NCBI GenBank assembly: GCA_019639015.1
Contig: JAHBSS010000010.1
Span: 1 to 46,412 of the forward strand
Direction of reading: 5' to 3'
Source: Cryobacterium sp.
Lineage (GTDB): Bacteria > Actinomycetota > Actinomycetes > Actinomycetales > Microbacteriaceae
Length of the DNA: 46,412 nt
Below the pieces are notes generated by a model, which worked only from the letters and a program-made list of their open reading frames with translations, was not told the DNA's origin and did not search any database. A program made the translations under genes and the position numbers. Numbering within the stretch: the first letter of the stretch is position 1; each line of letters starts with the position of its first letter. Below are positions 40,272 to 46,412 of this stretch, in pieces.

Positions 40272-40916
40272 ATGGCTGCATTACTTCGCAAAGGGCTCGC
40301 CGAGTTGCTTGGCACGCTGCTATTCGTGTTCACAATTATTGGTGCGATTAATGCGCAAACCTATGCTCCGCTGGTGATTGGGTTTGCACTCATGGTTTTT
40401 GTTTACGCAACCGGACACATTTCCGGTGGGCACTTGAACCCGGCAGTCTCGTTCGGTGCCTGGATTCGTGGGGCGATCAACGCAAAAGAATTCGTGGTTT
40501 ACGTCGTCGCCCAACTCGTGGGTGGTGCACTCGGTGCGATCTTGAGTATGGATATTTGGCCGACGCCGACATCCGGAATGAAGCTTGAAATCATCCCAGC
40601 GTTCATTGCCGAACTCGTCTTCACCTTTGCCCTAGTGTTTGTTGTTCTAAACACTGCTACTTCCAAAGATCACCCAACGAACTCCTTCTACGGGTTGGCG
40701 ATCGGTACAACGGTGTTTATTGGCGCAGCGACTGTTGGCGGAATCTCAGGTGGAAGCTTCAACCCCGCCGTCGCGTTCGGACTTTCGGTCGGTGGGCAGT
40801 TCCAGTGGGCTTACATTTGGCTCTATGTTCTAGCGCCGTTGATTGGTGCCGCGATTGCGGCGTACGCGTTCCGAGTGCTCAACCCGCACGACCTGGCGAA
40901 AACTAAGGCCAAATAG
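40272..40916 (+). CDS. aquaporin (MIP family) lacking the filter arginine
   Basis: This 214-residue channel has six helices and two NPA half-helix motifs: GHISGGHLNPAVSFG (NPA 56-58) and GGISGGSFNPAVAFG (NPA 164-166). In standard aquaporins and glycerol facilitators the second NPA is followed by the selectivity-filter arginine (NPAR); here that position is V167. The filter should therefore be wider and less cation-repelling. The ATG follows GAGGGAAGGAAA, a good Shine-Dalgarno. It is a single gene, divergent from the APC permease. Confidence 0.92.
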   Translation: MAALLRKGLAELLGTLLFVFTIIGAINAQTYAPLVIGFALMVFVYATGHISGGHLNPAVSFGAWIRGAINAKEFVVYVVAQLVGGALGAILSMDIWPTPTSGMKLEIIPAFIAELVFTFALVFVVLNTATSKDHPTNSFYGLAIGTTVFIGAATVGGISGGSFNPAVAFGLSVGGQFQWAYIWLYVLAPLIGAAIAAYAFRVLNPHDLAKTKAK

Positions 40917-40955
40917 CTTCAGTAGTCGGTGGCTGACTGCAACTAGATTGGCGTG

Positions 40956-41768
40956 ATGGATCAAATTGACCACGCGGCTGCGTTACTTCGCGGAGGTCGT
41001 TTTGCGATTCTGACCGGTGCTGGAATGTCAACCGATTCCGGCATCCCAGATTATCGTGGGCCCGATTCACCCAAACGAACCCCAATGACCTATCAGGAGT
41101 TCATTGGCGACGAGACCAGGCGCAGGCACTATTGGGCGCGTAATCACGTCGGCTATCGGCATATGCGTTCGGTTGAACCAAATGAGGGGCATCGTGTTGT
41201 AGCCAGGCTTGAGGCTCTTGGACTAGCGCTAGGAGTAATCACTCAAAACGTTGACTTACTGCACGAGAGAGCCGGATCAAACAACGTAATCGATCTGCAT
41301 GGCCGCACCGACGCGGTCGTTTGTTTGCAGTGTCAAACGAAGTTCCCTCGTGCCTACATTCAATTACGATTGGATATAGCAAACCCGGATTTCGATGTGT
41401 CGATAGCAGACGTAGAAATAGCGCCGGATGCCGACGCCGTTTTAGCAGAAACCGAAACCTTCAATGTGCCGGCTTGTGAAGTTTGCGGCGGAATACTCAA
41501 ACCTGACGTTGTATTCTTCGGCGAAAACGTGCCTCGACATCGAGTGGAAAAGTCTTACGCAATGGTTGACCAGGGCTCGGCTCTGCTGGTTCTTGGATCA
41601 TCTCTCACTGTGGCAAGCGGACTGCGTTTTGTAAATCACGCCGCACGCACTGGAAAACCGATCCTGATCGTCAACCGAGGCGAAACTAGAGGCGACAGTT
41701 TGGCGGACCTGAAACTCGAGACCGGCACGACCGAGTTCTTGCTAGGGCTTGAACGCGAGCTCTCGTAG
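40956..41768 (+). CDS. Sir2-family NAD-dependent protein deacylase
   Basis: This 270-residue sirtuin has the NAD loop LTGAGMSTDSGIPDYRG, TQNVDLLHERAG, catalytic H115 in IDLHGR, and a zinc site of four cysteines (C123, C126, C174, C177). A long insertion lies between the pairs (about 127-173, longer than in many bacterial sirtuins), followed by LKPDVVFFGE and LVLGSSLTVASGLRFV. The ATG at 40956 follows a GTG; TAGATT ends 7 bases before it, so a leaderless transcript is possible. It deacylates lysine residues using NAD. No link with the aldonate genes next door is proven. Confidence 0.9.
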   Translation: MDQIDHAAALLRGGRFAILTGAGMSTDSGIPDYRGPDSPKRTPMTYQEFIGDETRRRHYWARNHVGYRHMRSVEPNEGHRVVARLEALGLALGVITQNVDLLHERAGSNNVIDLHGRTDAVVCLQCQTKFPRAYIQLRLDIANPDFDVSIADVEIAPDADAVLAETETFNVPACEVCGGILKPDVVFFGENVPRHRVEKSYAMVDQGSALLVLGSSLTVASGLRFVNHAARTGKPILIVNRGETRGDSLADLKLETGTTEFLLGLERELS

Positions 41769-41777
41769 CTCGGCCCT

Positions 41778-42389
41778 TTACTGCAGCAAGGCTGCAACTT
41801 TAGGTAATTGCCTTGGGTCGGCAAGCGAAGAACCTATACCAACTGCCGCAACCCCAGCATCGAGGAACGTTCTGGCATTTTCGGCGTTCAGACCACCGCT
41901 TGCCGAAAATCGGACTTCTGGAAACGGCCCGGCAATTGCATGAAACCACTCCGGACCCAGATGAATCGCCGGAAATGCCTTCAACCAGGTAAGGCCGAGC
42001 GACCTTGCCCGCTGGACTTCAGTCGCAGTTGCTACCCCTGGGAGTGAAGGAAGGCCTGCCTCGAGGGATGCCGAAACGATTTCCGGATCGAAGCCTGGGC
42101 TGATCGTGAAAGCCGCGCCTGCCTCTTTGGCGGCTTCAACATCCGCTCTGCTTGTCACGGTTCCGGCGCCAACGAGGTAGCCGTTCGGGGATGCAAGTTT
42201 CACGATCTCTCGAAGTGAACGAATATCTTCTTCATTTTGCAAAGTCACTTCAAACGCTTGGATGCCCGTTGCCCAAACGGCTTCCGCGAACTGAATCGTC
42301 TTTTCAACTCCGAGATTGCGGGCGATCGCCATCACGCGTTGGCCGGAGAAATTTTCGTCGAACCATTCGCTTGAAATCTTCACAGTCAT
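41778..42389 (-). CDS. KDPG/KHG aldolase family protein (Eda-like)
   Basis: This 203-residue class I aldolase has the Schiff-base lysine K137 in WLKAFPA and catalytic E47 in FEVTL. GAGTV, TISPGF, LPGVATATEV, AIAGPFPEVRFSASGG and VGIGSSLAD complete the phosphate-binding barrel end. All are standard Eda features. The arginine usual after EVTL (EVTLRT) is Q51 here, which may alter substrate preference. The gene starts one base inside the RidA stop (TAATG) in an operon kdgK-ridA-eda. It would split 2-keto-3-deoxy-6-phosphogluconate into pyruvate and glyceraldehyde-3-phosphate. Confidence 0.9.
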   Translation of the reverse strand: MTVKISSEWFDENFSGQRVMAIARNLGVEKTIQFAEAVWATGIQAFEVTLQNEEDIRSLREIVKLASPNGYLVGAGTVTSRADVEAAKEAGAAFTISPGFDPEIVSASLEAGLPSLPGVATATEVQRARSLGLTWLKAFPAIHLGPEWFHAIAGPFPEVRFSASGGLNAENARTFLDAGVAAVGIGSSLADPRQLPKVAALLQ

Positions 42390-42793
42390 TAGTCAAGCAC
42401 CGCTAACGCGTCAATCTCGACCAACATCTCCGCGCGAGGAAGTTCGGCGGCTACGGTTGTTCTCGCTGGCAGGATTCCAGAGGTTACTCGACTGGAAACG
42501 AACTCGTGGTACGCGTCATTCATTGCCGCGAAATCGGAGCGAGTCGTGAGATAAACCCTAAGCATCACGACATCCTCGAAACTCGCGTTGGCCGCTCGCA
42601 GAATCGCTTCAATATTTGACAGCACGAGCGTTGTTTGCGCTTGAACGTCACCCGGAAACAAGTATTCGCCGGTCGCCGCATCAACCGGGCCCTGACCAGA
42701 AACTTGCAGAATCGGACCCTTACGAACCGCTTGCGAGAAGCTGTGCGCCGGTGCGGGTGCGTTCTTGGTAAAAATTGCGGCCTTTTCGGTCAC
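42389..42793 (-). CDS. ridA: RidA (YjgF/YER057c) family enamine/imine deaminase
   Basis: This 134-residue protein has the RidA ending PARTTVAAELPRAEMLVEIDALAV with the conserved arginine for substrate carboxylate. The usual EIEAIA is EIDALA. ILQVSGQGPVDAATGEYLFPGD is also typical. RidA hydrolyses reactive 2-aminoacrylate-like enamines released by PLP dehydratases. Its location between a KDG-kinase gene and an aldolase gene, opposite a PLP deaminase, matches that role. The GTG follows AGGAG. Confidence 0.9.
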   Translation of the reverse strand: MTEKAAIFTKNAPAPAHSFSQAVRKGPILQVSGQGPVDAATGEYLFPGDVQAQTTLVLSNIEAILRAANASFEDVVMLRVYLTTRSDFAAMNDAYHEFVSSRVTSGILPARTTVAAELPRAEMLVEIDALAVLD

Positions 42794-42853
42794 GGTTCTC
42801 CTTTGTCAGTTCAAGGTTAGCGAGTTGAACAGACTCGACCATGAGGCGGACCC

Positions 42854-43840
42854 TTACCCGGCCGTGCGCTTCCCAATGTTGTCGCCGCTCGTCGTCAAAG
42901 CTCTAGCCGCGAATTCATGCCCTCTTGCCAAACACTCGAAAGAGCTTGCTCCTTCAAGTAGAGCCGCGATGACGCCCGCGGCGAATGCGTCACCGGCCCC
43001 GATCGCCTCGCGTACCTCGACCTGGCCTGGAACGAGTTCAGTGCCTTCGTCACGATCGAACATGACGGCGGCTTCCGCATCCGATTTCACAACGAGCCAA
43101 CGTGGCTTGCTCAACTTCTTGCGCAGTTCCAAAGGATCGGATGTGCCAAACACTTCGATTCCCTCGCTCTTGCCAAGAAACACCAAGTCAGCATTCGCGG
43201 CAATCCAAGCCAGTTCCGAATGTCCTTCGGATTCTCGGTCACGCCAAAGCGCATCTCGCCAATTCAAATCGAACGAGATTATCGGACGACGTGTTGAACC
43301 GCTTAGGGTCGATGATTGTGTTTCGAGAAGCTTGTTCACTACAGCTCGTTGCGTGAGCCTCGCACCCTCCGAAATTGCCGAAGTGATTCCGGTTAGGTGA
43401 ACGAGCGCCGCTTGACCAAACGCGTCACCCCAACTTTGGATATCGAGATCGGCGGGTGCAGTCTTCGAAGCCGCGGAACCCGCGCGGTAATAGTGCATCC
43501 GACTGCGACCCGAACCGAGATTAGTTGCGCTCGGCTCCCCTGCGCCAATCTCTTTGAAATACACGCCAGTCGGGTTGTTCGAGTCGACCTGCACCGCCTC
43601 GACATTCACTCCAAGGGTTGCGAGTTCGCTCAATATATATCTACCGAACCCGTCATCTCCAACCTTGCCAACGAATTTGACGCGACGCCCCTCGGCCGCC
43701 AGTGCAATTGCCACATTCGCTTCGGCGCCACCCATCGACCGGCGAAACGATTCAGCTTGTTCAAGCTCTCCCGGCTTCTCTTGAGCGAACACCACCATCG
43801 CCTCACCAAAAGCGACGACTAGCGGAAATTCCTCGGACAT
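42854..43840 (-). CDS. kdgK: PfkB-family carbohydrate kinase, 2-keto-3-deoxygluconate kinase-like
   Basis: This 328-residue ribokinase-fold enzyme has VVAFGEAMVVFA, FRRSMGGAEANVAIALAAEG, GKVGDDGFGRYILSEL and the ATP/catalytic motif EAIGAGDAFAAGVIAALL. The catalytic base is the aspartate of GAGD. YRAGSAAS is the KDG-kinase-like substrate loop. It phosphorylates KDG to KDPG for the aldolase downstream. The promoter is TTGCAG, 18 bases, TAGTCT, with the ATG 6 bases after the -10, so leaderless translation is likely. Confidence 0.88.
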   Translation of the reverse strand: MSEEFPLVVAFGEAMVVFAQEKPGELEQAESFRRSMGGAEANVAIALAAEGRRVKFVGKVGDDGFGRYILSELATLGVNVEAVQVDSNNPTGVYFKEIGAGEPSATNLGSGRSRMHYYRAGSAASKTAPADLDIQSWGDAFGQAALVHLTGITSAISEGARLTQRAVVNKLLETQSSTLSGSTRRPIISFDLNWRDALWRDRESEGHSELAWIAANADLVFLGKSEGIEVFGTSDPLELRKKLSKPRWLVVKSDAEAAVMFDRDEGTELVPGQVEVREAIGAGDAFAAGVIAALLEGASSFECLARGHEFAARALTTSGDNIGKRTAG

Positions 43841-43846
43841 GTCGCG

Positions 43847-43889
43847 AGACTAGTCTGCAACTAGGCGGCCCTGCAAACGGGCAGACTAG
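43847..43889 (-). promoter_or_regulatory. leaderless kdgK promoter with inverted repeat in the divergent intergenic region
   Basis: The -10 TAGTCT (43852-43847) and -35 TTGCAG (43876-43871) are on the minus strand with an 18-base spacer. Perfect arms CTAGTCTGC (43850-43858) and GCAGACTAG (43881-43889) surround the promoter core. The arms sit between the two divergent operons, so a shared regulator could bind them. No regulator gene is in the window. Confidence 0.55.
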
Positions 43890-43934
43890 AGAACTAGCAG
43901 CCACCCTGAGTCAGGACGGATAGGAGCCAAGAAA

Positions 43935-45203
43935 TTGAACACGGACATTCTGATAACCGCTTCTTCAAAGTCCTTCCCACCTTTGCTGTGGGGGTCGAAG
44001 GTTGATGAGATCGCTTCGAGCAAGTTGATGCTTTCTGACTTCCAAACACCGATAGTGACCCTTGATCGCAGCGCACTCGACCACAATGTCCGAATCATGT
44101 TTGATTGGATTCGCAATCAAGGGGTTGAGTTGGCACCGCACGGTAAGACCACAATGGCGCCGATCCTTTGGCAGGAACTTTTGGATGCTGGTGCTTGGGG
44201 GTTGACGCTCGCAACCGCGTGGCAAGCTCAGGTCGGGTTGGCTAGTGGACTAAAACGAATCTTGATCGCGAACACGGTGACTGATCCAACGAGTCTTGCC
44301 TGGTTGTCCAACGCGCTTGAAGCCGATCCTGCACTAGAAATCACGACTTGGGTTGACAGCATTGAAACCGTTGACGCGATGGAAGCGCACTTGCCGAGGC
44401 TACGTCGCCGCATCCCCGTACTTGTCGAACTCGGTGCTGCTGGAGCTCGCACAGGTGCCCGAACCGTCGAACAGGCAATCGAAATTGCGAAGCGTATTCA
44501 TGATTCATGTGTTTTGGAATTGGCCGGTGTTGCCGGTTATGAAGGTGCTCTCGCCCACGGTCGCTCCAAGGAAGCTTTGTCAAAGATTGACAACTATCTC
44601 GACGCGATCGGCACACTGTATGAAGAAGTTGCTGTGTTGGGTTTGATCCGCGAAGGTGCTCGGCCAATCATTACCGCGGGCGGTAGCGAATATTTTGACC
44701 GAGTTGCAGATCGACTTGGTCACTTTGCCAAAGTCGGAGTGGATGTTGTGCTTCGCTCCGGGGCATTCCAGATTCACGATGACGTGCTCTATTTTCACAA
44801 CAGCCCGATGGGTCGCGAAATCGGAACTGAACCGTTCCACTCCGCGATGCACGCTTGGCTTCGCGTAGTCTCGCACCCCGAGCCTGGGCTCGTACTCTTG
44901 GACGGTGGCAAGCGGGACCTAGCTTTTGATGAGGGGATGCCAGTACCGCAAGCTGTCGTAGGGATTTCCGTGAAGGATAGCGAGCGTATCTTGCGAGGGG
45001 CAGAGGTCACGAAACTCAACGATCAGCACGCATTTTTGAGATTGGCTAGTGCCGAGACAGGAGCTCTTCCGCCCGGAACGGTCGTGCGATTCGGTTTGTC
45101 GCATCCGTGCACGGTTATGGACAAGTGGCGAGTACTGCCGGTGATTGACTCACTTGATGCGCAAGACCCAGCCGTGATCGGGGCAGTTGCCACGTGTTTC
45201 TGA
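43935..45203 (+). CDS. D-serine dehydratase-like PLP deaminase (fold III; candidate glucosaminate deaminase)
   Basis: This 422-residue alanine-racemase-fold enzyme has the PLP lysine K71 in LAPHGKTTMAP, TLATAWQAQVGLASGLKRIL, a central LVELGAAGARTGARTVEQA and the zinc pair HPC (H390, C392) in LSHPCTVMDKWRVLPVID. This combination defines the DSD/D-threonine aldolase-like family. A TTG start at 43935 follows AGGAG by 8 bases. It overlaps the D-aminoacylase gene by 10 bases. Some relatives dehydrate D-glucosaminate to 2-keto-3-deoxygluconate; the neighbouring kinase, aldolase and RidA support this over D-serine, but it is inference. Confidence 0.85.
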   Translation: MNTDILITASSKSFPPLLWGSKVDEIASSKLMLSDFQTPIVTLDRSALDHNVRIMFDWIRNQGVELAPHGKTTMAPILWQELLDAGAWGLTLATAWQAQVGLASGLKRILIANTVTDPTSLAWLSNALEADPALEITTWVDSIETVDAMEAHLPRLRRRIPVLVELGAAGARTGARTVEQAIEIAKRIHDSCVLELAGVAGYEGALAHGRSKEALSKIDNYLDAIGTLYEEVAVLGLIREGARPIITAGGSEYFDRVADRLGHFAKVGVDVVLRSGAFQIHDDVLYFHNSPMGREIGTEPFHSAMHAWLRVVSHPEPGLVLLDGGKRDLAFDEGMPVPQAVVGISVKDSERILRGAEVTKLNDQHAFLRLASAETGALPPGTVVRFGLSHPCTVMDKWRVLPVIDSLDAQDPAVIGAVATCF

Positions 45204-46412
45204 TTCGCGACGTGATGCTTGTCGACGGTTCCGGTACCGAGCCACGACGCGCGGATGTTCGAATCGAGGGGGACCGCATAGCTGAAATCTCTGCCGCAAA
45301 TTCGACCGGTGAGCGCGACGCAAATGCACTACCTGAGACTGTTGTTGAAGGCAGAGGGCTTGCACTTAGCCCGGGTTTCATTGACATGCATGCACACTCC
45401 GATCTGGCACTCGTTGCCGACAAGCGACACGTCGCGAAGATCAGTCAGGGTGTTACAACCGAAGTCGTGGGGCAAGACGGAATCGGCTATGCACCGATCA
45501 CTGACGAGTGGCTCCCGACGATTCGCTCGCAAATTGCGGGCTGGAACGGGCATCCGGAGTTCCCGATCGATTGGCGATGCATGTCCTCCTATCTCGAAGT
45601 TCTCGCGAAAGGAACAGCGACAAATGTGACCGTGTTGGTGCCCCAAGGAAACTTGCGGATGTTCACGGTTGGCTACGAGGATCGACCGGCATCCTCTCGC
45701 GAGATTTCACAAATGAAAGGATTGCTGACCGATTCGCTAGACGCAGGTGCGGTGGGCATGTCAAGTGGGCTCACTTATGCACCAGGCATGTTTGCCGATA
45801 CAGGCGAGCTAATCGAACTGTGCAAAGTGGTTGCTTTGCACGGTGGATACTACGCCCCGCACACTCGCTCTTACGGTGGGGGCGCACTGGGCGCGTACGC
45901 CGAAGCGATCGAAATCGCCAAGCGAAGCGGTTGCGCGTTGCACCTAACTCACGCAACCCTGAACTTTACGTCGAACCGAGGTAAAGCAGCCGAGTTCCTT
46001 GAAATGGTTGATCGAGCCCGTTCGGATGGCGTGAGCTTGAGTTTGGACACCTACCCGTATCTTCCCGGTGCGACCACTCTCGCGGCTCTACTACCGAGTT
46101 GGCTCGCTGCAGGAGGGCCGGATGCTATGCTCTTGAAACTTCGAAAAGTGCTCGAGGAACGCGACGTTTCGATTGATCCTGGTTCAGTTCGAGCCAGGCT
46201 ACTTGAATCACTCAACCTGACCGGTAGCGACGGTTTCCACGGGGAACTGGCTAACTGGTCGGCGATTCAGATTAGCGGCGTATCGAATCCAGCTTTAGCC
46301 TCGCTCGTCGGCCGCACGATTGACGAGGTCGCAACCGAAGAAGGGGAAGATCCGGTTGACACTGTATGCAGCATCCTCATCGAAGATGAAATGGGCACGG
46401 GAATCCTCATGC
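45194..46412 (+). CDS. N-acyl-D-amino-acid deacylase (amidohydrolase), 3' end outside window
   Basis: About 406 residues are visible and the frame is open to the right edge. It begins VFLIRDVMLVDGSGTEPRRADVRIEGDRIAEI and has the metal motif GFIDMHAHSDLALV (HxH), GMSSGLTYAPGMFADTGELIELCKVV, APHTRSYGGG and LHLTHATLNF. These are hallmarks of the D-aminoacylase branch of the amidohydrolases. The GTG at 45194 overlaps the upstream gene's end, which argues for co-translation; a later ATG is at 45215. It removes an acyl group from an N-acyl-D-amino acid; N-acetyl-D-glucosaminate is formally one, which suits the locus. Confidence 0.88.
   Translation, partial: MFLIRDVMLVDGSGTEPRRADVRIEGDRIAEISAANSTGERDANALPETVVEGRGLALSPGFIDMHAHSDLALVADKRHVAKISQGVTTEVVGQDGIGYAPITDEWLPTIRSQIAGWNGHPEFPIDWRCMSSYLEVLAKGTATNVTVLVPQGNLRMFTVGYEDRPASSREISQMKGLLTDSLDAGAVGMSSGLTYAPGMFADTGELIELCKVVALHGGYYAPHTRSYGGGALGAYAEAIEIAKRSGCALHLTHATLNFTSNRGKAAEFLEMVDRARSDGVSLSLDTYPYLPGATTLAALLPSWLAAGGPDAMLLKLRKVLEERDVSIDPGSVRARLLESLNLTGSDGFHGELANWSAIQISGVSNPALASLVGRTIDEVATEEGEDPVDTVCSILIEDEMGTGILM

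Noticed and set aside
43935..45203. D-threonine aldolase annotation
   Set aside because: The fold and Zn motif fit both D-threonine aldolase and D-serine dehydratase-like enzymes; KDG kinase, aldolase and RidA alongside favour a deaminase/dehydratase role.
1..46412. CRISPR arrays, tRNA/rRNA genes, insertion sequences, phage genes, attachment sites
   Set aside because: Looked for on both strands; no regularly spaced repeats, tRNA T-loop/acceptor patterns, transposase or integrase motifs were seen.

Overview
The window looks like chromosomal DNA of a high-to-mid GC Gram-positive actinomycete, most likely a member of the Microbacteriaceae with moderate GC. Pointers are the LPXTG-anchored surface protein, GTG/TTG starts with 4-base stop/start overlaps, NrdR-type boxes, probable leaderless promoters, and a tyrosine-less (class Ic-like) ribonucleotide reductase, a type known from the related Tropheryma. 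The assignment is inference. No tRNA, rRNA, CRISPR, IS element or phage gene was seen.

Layout. (1) 1-2069, minus: a sensor kinase/response regulator pair followed by a truncated membrane-anchored protein. (2) 2156-9830, minus: one tightly overlapped operon with an EthD-domain protein, a lipoprotein binding protein, a fused LivH-LivM permease, two Liv ATPases, an alpha/beta hydrolase, a MarR regulator and a DUF1028 protein. Divergent from it, 9975-13303 (plus) encodes a SnoaL-like protein, a second hydrolase, a luciferase-like monooxygenase and an M20 peptidase; a PaaK-like CoA ligase (13316-14617, minus) closes the block. Together they look like an uptake and catabolic cluster for an unidentified, perhaps amide-linked aromatic, compound. 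The 9831-9974 divergent promoter region has a perfect palindrome and direct repeats overlapping both promoters. (3) 14630-15677: a structured leader with an intrinsic terminator precedes a second luciferase-like oxidoreductase. (4) 15674-21401: a sortase-anchored beta-helix protein and nrdB/nrdA. (5) 21637-28548: MFS transporters, an ArsR/AHSA1 pair whose operator covers the start codon, and a TetR / FAD-monooxygenase / MFS / hydrolase group resembling a detoxification locus. (6) 28667-30839: a DUF4349 lipoprotein and small membrane or hypothetical proteins. (7) 30840-40059: a YeiH-type exporter, class III aminotransferase and MmsA-like dehydrogenase in one operon, divergent from a MocR regulator; then a TPR protein with a Cys/His-rich tail and an APC amino-acid permease. 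(8) 40272-46412: an aquaporin, a sirtuin, and two divergent operons, kdgK-ridA-eda-like (minus) and D-serine-dehydratase-like deaminase plus D-aminoacylase (plus, running off the window).

The most interesting reading is region 8. Deacylase, PLP deaminase, RidA, KDG kinase and KDPG aldolase would together convert an N-acetylated aldonic acid such as N-acetyl-D-glucosaminate to pyruvate and glyceraldehyde-3-phosphate, that is, an oxidative amino-sugar (oxidised chitin) route in an actinomycete. Second are the class Ic reductase whose large subunit lacks the usual C-terminal cysteine pair, and the attenuator-like leader at about 14695-14877.
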